From the NCBI RefSeq assembly GCF_016616425.1, contig NZ_CP067101.1, forward strand, positions 4,774,001 through 4,838,000: a stretch of 64,000 bases of DNA. Direction: 5' to 3'. The notes below the pieces were generated by a model that was not told the origin of the DNA, made no database searches, and saw only the letters and a list, made by a program, of their open reading frames with translations. Source of the stretch: Bradyrhizobium diazoefficiens. GTDB lineage: Bacteria; Pseudomonadota; Alphaproteobacteria; Rhizobiales; Xanthobacteraceae. The translations under genes were made by a program, and so were the position numbers. Of this stretch, positions 43,335-51,854 are shown piece after piece (the first letter of the stretch is position 1; each line of letters starts with the position of its first letter).

Positions 43335-44465
43335 TCATTGGAGAGTTGTTGCAGTGGCGGTTTCACACTCGCGCACCGTCCAACCGATCAGCTCCTTGGC
43401 GATGCGCGCAAAGGCCGCGTCGAACGCTGCGACTGCCGCGGCCGGTTCGATCTTGTCGAGCTTCTCGCTGGTCGCGACGAGGCGCGAGGCGATCACCTTG
43501 CCGTTCTTGTCGACGACCCGGGCCGACAGTCCGATCTCGACCCGGGTCTCACCCTCTGTGGCGACCCGGAAGCGCCTGATGTCGATCAGGAGCTGATAGT
43601 CGGCCTGTCCGAGATCGGTCGTTCGCAACGGCGCGTGAGCGATGTCGTAGTTCTCGAAGCTGTCGATCAGGCGGGCCTGCACCAGCTTCGGAATGCTGTC
43701 GGCCCAGAGGAAATCGGCAAAGCCCGGATTGTCGCCGCCAGGCGCAAACAGCATGCGCTGAGTCTGGAGCATCGCGACCGCGGTCGGCTCGGGAATGGCC
43801 AGTGACGCCGAGAGCGTCTTGCCGGCCGGCCCCAGATTCTGCGGCGTGCGCAAATCATAAGTGATCTTCTGCACGGGCGCGCCGCCGCCGGTCATCTTCT
43901 CGAGGCCCGCCAAAATGCCGTCGAGCTTGCCGGCGTTGCGTGCGAGCCCGTCGGAGAACGTCTTGAGATTGGCGATGGTATCCTTCAACGGGCCGGAATT
44001 GTCCTCAAGCACGGTGTCGACCCGCCGCAGCGCATCGCGCGCGGCCTGCGTCATGCTCTGGCCGACGCCGGCCTTGGCAATCAAGGTCACGGGCTCGCCG
44101 GCCTTGGCGACCATCATGCCGCCCTCCAGCGTCACCACCGGCACGCCGGTCAGTCCCTGGAAATCGAGGCCGACCTTGCTGTCGGCACGCACCGGCGTGG
44201 TCGCGGCAACCGAGATCGTCGCGTTGACGAAACGCGGATTGTCCGGCGCGAGCCGAAGCTCAGTCACCTCGCCGACACGGATTCCGTTGAACAGCACGCC
44301 GGCGCCGACCAGCAGGCCCGGCACGGGTCCCTGGAATTGCACGTGGTAGGCCGTGCGCGGCCCGATGCCGCCGGTGTTGTTCAGCCAGTAGACGAAGCCG
44401 AACACCGCGACGATCGCGGCCAGCACGAAAGCGCCGATCAGCACATAGGAAGCGCGGGTTTCCAT
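43335..44465 (-). CDS. MCE-domain protein fused to PqiC-like auxiliary domain (MlaD-type)
   Basis: 376 residues. A signal-anchor helix (SYVLIGAFVLAAIVAVFGFVY) precedes the MCE domain at about 40-118 with GPVPGLLVGAGVLFNGIRVGEV. A helical linker extends to about 190. The last 170 residues form an ABC-type transport auxiliary domain of the PqiC/LptE-like lipoprotein class (SASLAIPEPTAVAML, IDIRRFRVATEGE). In enteric bacteria these are separate proteins, so this is a fusion of the periplasmic lipid-binding hexamer with the outer-membrane-linked component. Last gene of the operon; its start is 3 bases after the ATPase stop. Confidence 0.85.
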   Translation of the reverse strand: METRASYVLIGAFVLAAIVAVFGFVYWLNNTGGIGPRTAYHVQFQGPVPGLLVGAGVLFNGIRVGEVTELRLAPDNPRFVNATISVAATTPVRADSKVGLDFQGLTGVPVVTLEGGMMVAKAGEPVTLIAKAGVGQSMTQAARDALRRVDTVLEDNSGPLKDTIANLKTFSDGLARNAGKLDGILAGLEKMTGGGAPVQKITYDLRTPQNLGPAGKTLSASLAIPEPTAVAMLQTQRMLFAPGGDNPGFADFLWADSIPKLVQARLIDSFENYDIAHAPLRTTDLGQADYQLLIDIRRFRVATEGETRVEIGLSARVVDKNGKVIASRLVATSEKLDKIEPAAAVAAFDAAFARIAKELIGWTVRECETATATTLQ

Positions 44466-44468
44466 CTC

Positions 44469-45242
44469 TCATCTCATCTCGTGTTGCAGCATCTGCGAGC
44501 GCTTGCCGTGGAAATAGGCGCGCACCCAGGGATGTTCGGATTGCAGCAGGTCGCGCATCGGGCCGATCGCGACGATCTTGCCGTCGGCGAGCGCGGCGAC
44601 GCGGTCGCAGACCGTGGTCAGGCTCGCCAGATCATGGGTCACCATGAACACGGTGAGGCCCAGGGTCTTTTGCAGCGTCTTGATCAGCCCGTCGAAATCA
44701 CCGGCGGCGATCGGATCGAGGCCGGAGGTCGGCTCGTCCAAAAACAGGATCGGTGGATCGAGTGCGAGTGCGCGCGCCAGTGCCACGCGCTTGGTCATGC
44801 CGCCGGACAGTTCCGCCGGATATTTATCCGCGTCCTGGGCGCGCAGCCCGACCATTTCGAGCTTGGCGATCGCGATTTCGTCCATCAGCTCCTGCGACAA
44901 GACGAGATTTTCGCGCAACGGAAACTGGACGTTCTGGCGGACCGTCAGCGAGGAGAACAGCGCGCCCTGCTGGAACAGGATGCCCCAGATCATGGCTGCG
45001 CCGTGAGCAGGGCCGCTGATGGGTTGTCCCATGACTTCGATGGTGCCGCCTCGGCGCGGGATGAGGCCGATGATGGTCCGCATCAACACCGACTTGCCGC
45101 CGCCGGACGCCCCCACCAGCCCGAGGATCTCACCCCGCGGGACGTCGAGCGACAGACGATCCAGCACGGTCTGCTGGCCGAAGCCGACCACGAGGTCACG
45201 GACGCGGATTGCGGCCTCTTGCAGCGATTCCCCCATCGTCAC
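44469..45242 (-). CDS. mlaF: MlaF-type ABC transporter ATPase
   Basis: 257 residues. Walker A GASGGGKS, Q-loop LFQQGALFSSLT, signature LSGGMTKRVALARA, Walker B ILFLDEPTSGLD and the H-loop VTHD are all intact. It powers movement of phospholipid between the inner membrane and the MCE protein, maintaining outer-membrane asymmetry. It overlaps the upstream permease gene by 4 bases (ATGA), indicating coupled translation. Confidence 0.92.
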   Translation of the reverse strand: MTMGESLQEAAIRVRDLVVGFGQQTVLDRLSLDVPRGEILGLVGASGGGKSVLMRTIIGLIPRRGGTIEVMGQPISGPAHGAAMIWGILFQQGALFSSLTVRQNVQFPLRENLVLSQELMDEIAIAKLEMVGLRAQDADKYPAELSGGMTKRVALARALALDPPILFLDEPTSGLDPIAAGDFDGLIKTLQKTLGLTVFMVTHDLASLTTVCDRVAALADGKIVAIGPMRDLLQSEHPWVRAYFHGKRSQMLQHEMR

Positions 45243-46375
45243 ATTCCGATCGAGGCAAAGAAGATCGCGAACAGGCCGTCGAGCACGATGACCAGGAAGA
45301 TCGACTTGACCACCGACGTCGTCGTCTGTCTGCCGAGCGACTCGGCGCTGCCCTTGACGCGCAGGCCTTCGCTGCAGGCAACGACCCCGATCACCAGCGC
45401 CATGAACGGCGCCTTCAGGATGCCCACCTCGAAGTGAGTGACGGAGATGGCCTCGTGCAGCCGCGCGACGTAGATCGCCGGTCCCATATCGCCGTAGAAC
45501 TGCGCGACGAGGCCGCCGCCGTAGAGCGCGGAAATCGATCCGATGAAGGCGAGGATCGGTAGCCCGACGACCAGGGCCGCGACGCGCGGCAGGATCAGGA
45601 CGTCCACGGGATCGAGTCCCATGGTCGAGAGCGCGTCGATCTCCTCGCGCATCTTCATCGAACCGAGCTCGGCGGTGTAGGCGCTTCCCGACCGGCCGGC
45701 CACCATGATGGCAACGATGAGCACGCCGAGCTCACGCAACACCAGGATGCCGACCATGTCGACGGTGTAGGACTCGGCGCCGAACCTGCGAAAATGAAAA
45801 AATCCCTGCTGGGCTATGATGGCGCCGATCAGAAAGGTGATCAGCATGACGATGGGGATTGCCTGCCATCCGATCCGGTAGAGCTGATAGACCAGCGATG
45901 TCAGCCGCAGCGATCGCGGCTGGCGCAACACACCGATCACGGCCATGAACAAGGCGCCGAGCATTCGAAGAAAGATCGTGACGTCTTCCCGTGCACCGAC
46001 CGTAGACTTGCCGAGATCGTTCAGCCTGAGCAGAACCGGGTTGGGCGCCGCCGCGGGCGCCGGCGTGTGGCGGCTGAATTGATGAACCTCGTCCAGCAGG
46101 CCGCTGAAATGATCGGCGACACCGAGGAATTCTGCCGATCGGCCTGATGATGAGGCCCTGCGCGACAGCTTTTCCAGAACCCAGGCACCGAGTGTATCGA
46201 GCGCGCTGACGCCCGACATGTCCAAGGTCACAACGCGCGATCGATCGACATCGGCGCCGGCCGACCGGGACAATGCCTCGAGCGCCACCACATGCGCTGC
46301 GGTCCACGGCCCTTCCGGGCGCAATTTCAGCACATCGCCGGTCGGCGTTGCGAACAGCAGCGGTTCGGGGGTCAC
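45239..46375 (-). CDS. mlaE: MlaE-type permease with N-terminal STAS domain
   Basis: 378 residues. Residues 1-about 95 form a STAS-like domain (VVTLDMSGVSALDTLGAWVLEKL) and residues about 150-378 the MlaE permease with RQPRSLRLTSLVYQLYRIGWQAIP and ELGSMKMREEIDALSTMGLDP, the hallmark loop. In E. coli the STAS protein MlaB is separate; here it is fused to its permease. GTG start at 46375 with a GAGG site. First gene of the three-gene lipid-transport operon. Confidence 0.9.
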   Translation of the reverse strand: MTPEPLLFATPTGDVLKLRPEGPWTAAHVVALEALSRSAGADVDRSRVVTLDMSGVSALDTLGAWVLEKLSRRASSSGRSAEFLGVADHFSGLLDEVHQFSRHTPAPAAAPNPVLLRLNDLGKSTVGAREDVTIFLRMLGALFMAVIGVLRQPRSLRLTSLVYQLYRIGWQAIPIVMLITFLIGAIIAQQGFFHFRRFGAESYTVDMVGILVLRELGVLIVAIMVAGRSGSAYTAELGSMKMREEIDALSTMGLDPVDVLILPRVAALVVGLPILAFIGSISALYGGGLVAQFYGDMGPAIYVARLHEAISVTHFEVGILKAPFMALVIGVVACSEGLRVKGSAESLGRQTTTSVVKSIFLVIVLDGLFAIFFASIGM

Positions 46376-46549
46376 ACTTCCACCTCATCGGGACGATGGG
46401 TCCCTATTCAGCCGGTATTTCTAGGCCAGCGCGTGGCGGCCGGCTTGACCTGTCTCAAGATCGGGACCGCGCCCGCCTTTGACGCAAATCAAGCGCGGCC
46501 GCGCCGTCGGGTCCTAGGTTCCTTTGCATTCAATGGGGATACCGGATCC

Positions 46550-46825
46550 ATGTTCGACAGCGACAGGATGAGCGAAGAATTACGAACGCTGAAAGTTGAT
46601 GTCGCGCGCCTGCTGAGCACTGCCGGCGAGGAGATGTTCGAGAGTTCGAAAGATCGCGCCGAGGCGCTCGCCGATCAGATCAGGGCCGCGCTCTCCGAGC
46701 TCGACGAAACCGTCGACGAGGAGCAGGAGCAGCTTCAGCGCCTCATTGCGGAGAGCCCGGTCACGTCCCTCGCCTCGGCCTTTGCGCTCGGCGTGGTCGT
46801 CGGCTTCATGCTGAGGAGACATTAG
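46550..46825 (+). CDS. ElaB/YqjD-like DUF883 protein
   Basis: 91 residues. An amphipathic helical body (LRTLKVDVARLLSTAGEEMFE, ELDETVDEEQEQLQRL) is followed by one membrane helix close to the C-terminus (SLASAFALGVVVGFMLRRH), the YqjD architecture. YqjD-type proteins anchor inactive ribosomes at the inner membrane. The stop codon abuts the GTG of a YqjE-like gene, so they pair as in enteric yqjDE. Confidence 0.8.
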   Translation: MFDSDRMSEELRTLKVDVARLLSTAGEEMFESSKDRAEALADQIRAALSELDETVDEEQEQLQRLIAESPVTSLASAFALGVVVGFMLRRH

Positions 46826-47314
46826 GTGAATACCGAGAATGTCGTCAAACATCTGCGCGCGCTGTGGCGCACCGACAGGATCATCGCGGACAGCAGGCTG
46901 CGTCACCTGCTGGTGGGCCTCGGCCTGCGCGCCTTTGCGGCGCTGATCGCGGCATTCGGGCTTCTGATGCTGGAGCTGTCGGCCTATTTCGCGCTGATCC
47001 AGATCTGGAGCGCAACCGCCGCGGCCGCAATCCTCGGCGCCGTCAATTTTGTCATCGCGGCCGCGCTCTTCGTGATCGCCGGCCGCTCTCCGTCAGGCCG
47101 CGACATCGAGCTCGCCAACGAGATCCACGGAGCATCCATCGAGGCCCTTCAACTCGAGGCGCGCGCGTTCCAGGCCGAGGTCTCAGGCGCCGTTCATCAC
47201 CCGCTCAGCACCATTGTGCCGGTGCTCGTGCCGCTGATCGCGATCATCGTCAAAAGTTTGCGGAAGACCGCCAAGGAACCCTCCGCGGCCAATTCGGCGG
47301 AAGCGCGTTCCTAG
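46826..47314 (+). CDS. YqjE-like (holin-X superfamily) membrane protein
   Basis: 162 residues with two hydrophobic hairpin helices at about 28-85 (RAFAALIAAFGLLMLELSAYFAL and AILGAVNFVIAAALFVIAG), followed by a charged helix and a hydrophobic segment VPVLVPLIAIIV. The gene starts with GTG directly after the upstream stop with GAGGAGA as its ribosome site. The DUF883 partner supports the assignment. Function not established. Confidence 0.75.
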   Translation: MNTENVVKHLRALWRTDRIIADSRLRHLLVGLGLRAFAALIAAFGLLMLELSAYFALIQIWSATAAAAILGAVNFVIAAALFVIAGRSPSGRDIELANEIHGASIEALQLEARAFQAEVSGAVHHPLSTIVPVLVPLIAIIVKSLRKTAKEPSAANSAEARS

Positions 47315-50016
47315 CGGGCGCGCTCAAGTTTCAGCCGGACGTCGCAAATATCCGGCTCAGCCGGATCTGGCTTGACCTCGAAACCGAGCTGCCGGCACAT
47401 CGCGAGCATCACGGTGTTCTCCTGGAGCACGTCGCCGGATATGGTTTTCAGCCCTTCCGACTTCGCATAGTCGATGGTCAGCTGCATCAGGGCCCAGCCG
47501 AGACCCCTGCCCTTGAGATCGGACCGGAGCAGGATCGCGTATTCGCCGCTCTCGTAGATCGAGTCCGAATGGAGCCGTACGACACCGACCATCTCGTTGG
47601 TCGCCTCGTCGAATGCGATGAAGGCCATCGCACGCGCATAGTCGAGCTGGGTCAGGCGCGCGATGAACTCGTGGGTGAACTCCTTCATCGGGGCGAAGAA
47701 GCGTAGGCGAAGGTCGTGCGGCGTCACGTGCCGCAGAAATTCGTGAATGGTCGGCTCATCCTCGGGGCGCAAGGGGCGTACGAAGATGCGCCATCCGTCC
47801 TTGAGCTTGAGGCGGCGCTCCCATTGTGACGGATAGGCGCGAACGGCGAAATTGCCCGGACCGGAACCGGCAAACTTCCGTTGCGGCGGTCCGACCGCAA
47901 CGCGGGCATCAACCGCGGTCACGCGGGTTTCATCGGCCAGCAGCGGATTGATTTCGAATTCGCGGATCTCGGGAATGTCGGCCGCGATCTGCGCCAGCTT
48001 GACCAGCACCATGGCGACGGCGTCCGGTTTCACCGCCGGCACGTCCCGGTAAGCGTGTAGCAACCGCGAGACGCGCGTGCGGTCGATCAGGTCGCGGGCC
48101 AGTTGCAGATCGAGCGGCGGCAGTGCAAGCGCCTTGTCGTTGATGATCTCCACCGCTGTCCCGCCGCGGCCAAAGACGACCACGGTGCCGAAGGTCGGAT
48201 CGTCGGCGAGGCCCAGGATCAGCTCGCGCGCTTTCGCCTTGACCACCATCGCCTGGACGATGACGCCGCCGATGCGCGCTTCCGGACGCAGCTTCTGCGC
48301 CCGCGCGAGAATGCCCGTCGCGGCCGCTCGCACGGCTTCAGGCGTGGTCAGGTTGAGAACGACGCCGCCGACATCGGATTTGTGGACAATGTCGCGCGAC
48401 ATGATCTTCAGCACGACGGTGTCGCCCTGTGCGAAGATGTCCTTCGCATGGCGCACCGCCTGCTCGACATCGGTTGCCGCATGGGTCGGCACCATCGCAA
48501 TGCCGTAAGCTTCGAGCAGGTGCTTGATCTCGACCGGCTCGAGCCATTGACGGCCGTCGGCGATCGCGGCGGTGACGATCTGCCTGGCCCCCCGGGCGTC
48601 CGGAACGAACGTGTCGGGCATCGCGGGGGGAACCTGACTCAGCTCCTCCACCACTTCGCGATGTCGGACCAGATGCATGAAGCCGCGCACGGCGTCGTCC
48701 TCGGTCGGATAGTTCGGCATACCGGCACCGGAAAGTGCCTGAATGATATGCTGATCGGCCCCGACCCACGCTGCCAGCACCGGCTTGGCCCAGCGGCGGT
48801 GCTGCTCGCGATATTTGCCGACGAGCTCGGTCACGGTGGTGGCGATCTCGGCCGCCGAGGCAATGGCCGTTTGCACGTTGAGGACCAGAACCGCGTCGTT
48901 GTCGCGATCGGGCAGCAGCACCTCAAGCGCCGCCGCGTAGCGCGAGGCGTCAGCGTCACCCACGATGTCGACGGGATTTGCGCCGGACCAGGTCTTCGGC
49001 AGTACGGCATCGAGCTTCGTGACCGCCTCGGCCGAGATGTTCGCCGGAATTCCGCCGAGCTCGACCAATCGATCGACGGCGAGGACGCCGATGCCGCCAC
49101 CGTTGGTCAGGATGGCGAGACGCTTTCCCGTCGGCGATTCGACGCGGCCGAGCGTCTCGGCACAATCGAACAGCTCGCGCAGATCGGAGACGCGCAGGAC
49201 GCCCGCCCGGCGAAACGCCGCATCGTAAACCGCGTCGGCGCCGGCGAGCGCGCCGGTATGCGTGGCAGCCGCCTTGGCACCCTGCGCCATGCGGCCGGAC
49301 TTCACCACGACGACGGGCTTCACGCGCGCGGCGGCGCGCGCCGCCGACATGAATTTGCGCGCATCCTTGATGGACTCGATATAGAGCAGGATCGCGCGCG
49401 TCTTGCGATCCATCGCGAAATGGTCCAGCAGATCCGCAATATCGACGTCGATCTGGTCGCCGATCGAGACGATGCCGGAGAAACCGACGCCGCGCTGCGC
49501 AGCCCAGTCCACCATGCCGGCAGCGATCGCGCCCGATTGCGAGATCAGCGCGAGGCTGCCCGCCGCCGGCATATGGGCGGCAAAGCTGGCATTCAGGCTG
49601 ACCCCGGGGATCATGATGCCGAGGCAGTTCGGTCCGATCAGCCGCATGCCGCATTTGCGGGCCGCGGCGATTGCAGCCTCGTGCAGAGATCCGGCTCCGT
49701 GGCCGAGCCCGGCCGAGACGATCAGCGCGCCCGCAGACCCGCAGCGCCCGGCTTGTTCGACAATGCCTGGGATCTCGCCCGCCGGGGCAGTGATGACCAC
49801 GAGCTCCGGCACGAACTCCAGCCTGTCCAGACTCTTCACCGCCGCGATGCCGCCGATCTCGGCATGGCGTAGGTTGACGAGGCCAAATTGACCCTTGAAT
49901 CCGGCCTTGCGGATGTTCTCCAGGACGGCGCGTCCCACGGACGCCGGACGGGCGCTCGCCCCGACGAGCGCAACCGAGCGCGGCGACAGCAGGTTGTTCA
50001 GACGATGGGTTGACAT
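47311..50016 (-). CDS. ADP-forming acyl-CoA synthetase fused to GNAT acetyltransferase
   Basis: 901 residues. Domains in order: CoA-binding (1-130, SVALVGASARPASVGR), succinyl-CoA ligase-like with conserved His253 in THTGALAG, ATP-grasp (about 500-710), and GNAT (about 740-901, LRFFAPMKEFTHEFIARL and RSDLKGRGLGWALM). This is the bacterial Pat/PatZ layout. The His is the phosphorylated residue of ADP-forming acetyl-CoA synthetases; it is retained here, so unlike E. coli PatZ the synthetase half may be active. The GNAT acetylates lysines, e.g. of acyl-CoA synthetase. Converges with the YqjE-like gene with a 4-base overlap. Confidence 0.9.
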   Translation of the reverse strand: MSTHRLNNLLSPRSVALVGASARPASVGRAVLENIRKAGFKGQFGLVNLRHAEIGGIAAVKSLDRLEFVPELVVITAPAGEIPGIVEQAGRCGSAGALIVSAGLGHGAGSLHEAAIAAARKCGMRLIGPNCLGIMIPGVSLNASFAAHMPAAGSLALISQSGAIAAGMVDWAAQRGVGFSGIVSIGDQIDVDIADLLDHFAMDRKTRAILLYIESIKDARKFMSAARAAARVKPVVVVKSGRMAQGAKAAATHTGALAGADAVYDAAFRRAGVLRVSDLRELFDCAETLGRVESPTGKRLAILTNGGGIGVLAVDRLVELGGIPANISAEAVTKLDAVLPKTWSGANPVDIVGDADASRYAAALEVLLPDRDNDAVLVLNVQTAIASAAEIATTVTELVGKYREQHRRWAKPVLAAWVGADQHIIQALSGAGMPNYPTEDDAVRGFMHLVRHREVVEELSQVPPAMPDTFVPDARGARQIVTAAIADGRQWLEPVEIKHLLEAYGIAMVPTHAATDVEQAVRHAKDIFAQGDTVVLKIMSRDIVHKSDVGGVVLNLTTPEAVRAAATGILARAQKLRPEARIGGVIVQAMVVKAKARELILGLADDPTFGTVVVFGRGGTAVEIINDKALALPPLDLQLARDLIDRTRVSRLLHAYRDVPAVKPDAVAMVLVKLAQIAADIPEIREFEINPLLADETRVTAVDARVAVGPPQRKFAGSGPGNFAVRAYPSQWERRLKLKDGWRIFVRPLRPEDEPTIHEFLRHVTPHDLRLRFFAPMKEFTHEFIARLTQLDYARAMAFIAFDEATNEMVGVVRLHSDSIYESGEYAILLRSDLKGRGLGWALMQLTIDYAKSEGLKTISGDVLQENTVMLAMCRQLGFEVKPDPAEPDICDVRLKLERAR

Positions 50017-50058
50017 GAAGCAAATGCGCCGGGTCAGCGTCAGTTCCGATGGTTACAA

Positions 50059-50379
50059 TCAGGCCGGAAGATAAGGGCCTGGTGCGAAATCATAACCCAA
50101 CACGGTGGCTGGCCAATGACGGTCTTGGTCACACCACCCTAGACGATCTCGTTCAGGCGCGAATGCATCGTCGTTCGCCTCACGCGAACTGCCGGACTCC
50201 GCGGAATCGCGGTCGTAGGGCAGCATCAGCTTCGGCCGCTCGAAAACCTCTTCCTCGAGCGCGAGCGCGTTGATCCTTGCGCCGAGCTCGGCGGCGACGG
50301 TCGCACATTTCTCGATGACAACCGGGGCTGACCCGCGCGGCTCGCCGACGAGCGGCAGAAAGACGTCCTTGATGGGCAT
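50059..50379 (-). pseudogene. Truncated universal stress protein
   Basis: The first 56 residues, MPIKDVFLPLVGEPRGSAPV and then IEKCATVAAELGARINALALEEEVF, match the start of Bradyrhizobium-type universal stress proteins. The rest does not fit: there is no G-x-x-G nucleotide loop, and the frame ends after 106 residues instead of about 275. I judge the C-terminal half lost. A FixK/FNR-type box lies 48 bases upstream. An intact relative is encoded at 59149. Confidence 0.7.
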
Positions 50380-50426
50380 CGGGATGCTCCTTGGCCGCCA
50401 CGATAAGCCGGCTTTTGTCGAGACGG

Positions 50427-50440
50427 TTGATCCTCGTCAA
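50427..50440. promoter_or_regulatory. FNR/FixK-type binding site 1
   Basis: TTGATCCTCGTCAA matches the TTGAT-N4-ATCAA consensus at nine of ten positions and lies between the divergent universal-stress remnant and alcohol-dehydrogenase genes. It could serve either promoter. Confidence 0.6.
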
Positions 50441-50549
50441 GCCAAGGAACTCGGTACGATCGGGACCAGGCGTTGGACCGACGTCAAGGACTGGCACTCG
50501 GCTGTTCTATGAATAGTTCAGTCGGAGCGGTTCGCCCCCGGAGAGACTT

Positions 50550-51533
50550 ATGCGTGCGATGGTGTTGCCGGCCCCACGAACGCGGCTGCAGATGCAGGAG
50601 CGGCCTGATCCGATGCCTGGCGAGGGTCAGCTCCGGGTGAAGATCAGCGCCTGTGGGGTATGCCGAACCGATCTTCACCTCGTCGATGCCGAGCTGCCCG
50701 ATATTGGCTATCCGATCGTGCCTGGCCATGAGATCGTCGGCCGGGTCGATCTCGTGGGTCCGAATGTCGCAACGCATGCGCCCGGTGATCGGGTCGGCGT
50801 TCCCTGGCTCGGCTTTACCTGCGGGCATTGTCGCTTCTGCCGCCAAGGCATGGAAAACCTGTGCGACGCACCGCTGTTCACCGGCTACACGCGCGACGGC
50901 GGCTACGCGACCCACACCATCGCCGACGCACGCTACGCCTTTCCCCTCGGTGAGGCCGGCAGCGACGTGGAGATTGCCCCTCTGCTGTGCGCTGGGCTGA
51001 TCGGCTGGCGCTCGCTGGTGCTGGCCGGCCCTGCCGACCGGCTCGGTCTCTATGGTTTCGGTGCGGCCGGCCACATCATTGCGCAAGTCGCGGTTTGGCA
51101 GGGACGATCCGTCCATGCCTTCACGCGACGGGGCGATACCGCTGCACAAGACCTTGCACGTCGCCTCGGCGCCGTCTGGGTGGAGGCCTCTGACGAGGTG
51201 CCTGACGAGCCGCTCGACGCTGCCATCATCTACGCACCATCAGGCGAGCTTGTCCCGGCCGCGTTGCGCGCCGTACGCAAAGGCGGTCGCGTCGTATGCG
51301 CCGGCATCCACATGACCGACATTCCAAGCTTTCCGTATGATTTGCTCTGGCAGGAACGGCAGCTGGTCTCTGTCGCCAATCTGACCCGGCAGGATGGCCT
51401 CGATTTTCTCAAGATCGCTCCGCAAGCTGGCGTGCGTACCGAAACGACGGCATTTCCGCTCGATCAGGCCAACGAGGTTCTGAACATGCTGCGAGCTGGC
51501 CAGATTCTCGGCGCGGCCGTGCTGACGCCGTGA
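50550..51533 (+). CDS. Zinc-dependent alcohol dehydrogenase
   Basis: 327 residues. Catalytic zinc ligands are in CGVCRTD and GHE (PIVPGHEIVGRV); the structural zinc cysteines are in CGHCRFCRQGMENLC. A GFGAAGH nucleotide-binding loop lies in the Rossmann half. The sequence type resembles propanol-preferring enzymes used in microaerobic or fermentative metabolism. GGAGAGA precedes the ATG. With a FixK-type box upstream, it probably recycles NADH from alcohol-aldehyde interconversion when oxygen is low. Confidence 0.88.
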   Translation: MRAMVLPAPRTRLQMQERPDPMPGEGQLRVKISACGVCRTDLHLVDAELPDIGYPIVPGHEIVGRVDLVGPNVATHAPGDRVGVPWLGFTCGHCRFCRQGMENLCDAPLFTGYTRDGGYATHTIADARYAFPLGEAGSDVEIAPLLCAGLIGWRSLVLAGPADRLGLYGFGAAGHIIAQVAVWQGRSVHAFTRRGDTAAQDLARRLGAVWVEASDEVPDEPLDAAIIYAPSGELVPAALRAVRKGGRVVCAGIHMTDIPSFPYDLLWQERQLVSVANLTRQDGLDFLKIAPQAGVRTETTAFPLDQANEVLNMLRAGQILGAAVLTP

Positions 51534-51557
51534 TGGTGCTTTTGGATGCCCGTTTCC

Positions 51558-51848
51558 ATGAAAGATGAAATGGCGGCCCAGGAGCGGATCTTCCGGACGC
51601 TGACCGGCCATCCCGGCGTGACGCGGATCGACACGCAGCTTCGCTCTTCCTCGGCGGCAAGCGTGCGATGAGGATCAAGCGTGCCGTCCGGTTTCCCTTG
51701 CTCGACTATTCGACGCTCGACGAGCGTAAAGCGGCCTGCGACGAAGAAGTCCGAATCGACCGGCCACTGGCGCCACAGATCTATCACCGCGTCGTCGCGG
51801 GAGCTCTTGGCGATCGTGCCCGCATTTGTCAATGGCACCGGATAGCTG
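51558..51848 (+). pseudogene. Fragment of COG2187-type aminoglycoside-phosphotransferase/AAA protein
   Basis: The plus strand reads RIFRTLTGHPGVTRIDTQ in one frame, then after a shift near 51627 SLFLGGKRAMRIKRAVRFP and LLDYSTLDERKAACDEEVR in the next frame, and after another shift TSRELLAIVPAFVNGTG before a stop. These are consecutive parts of a COG2187-like protein of some 520 residues. Only the first fifth remains and it has two frameshifts. It sits between the dehydrogenase and the PHA synthase gene. Confidence 0.75.
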
Positions 51849-51854
51849 CCTCGC

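Noticed and set aside
48103..49872. Open plus-strand frame of 589 codons
   Set aside because: Antisense to the ADP-forming synthetase and of antisense-type composition.
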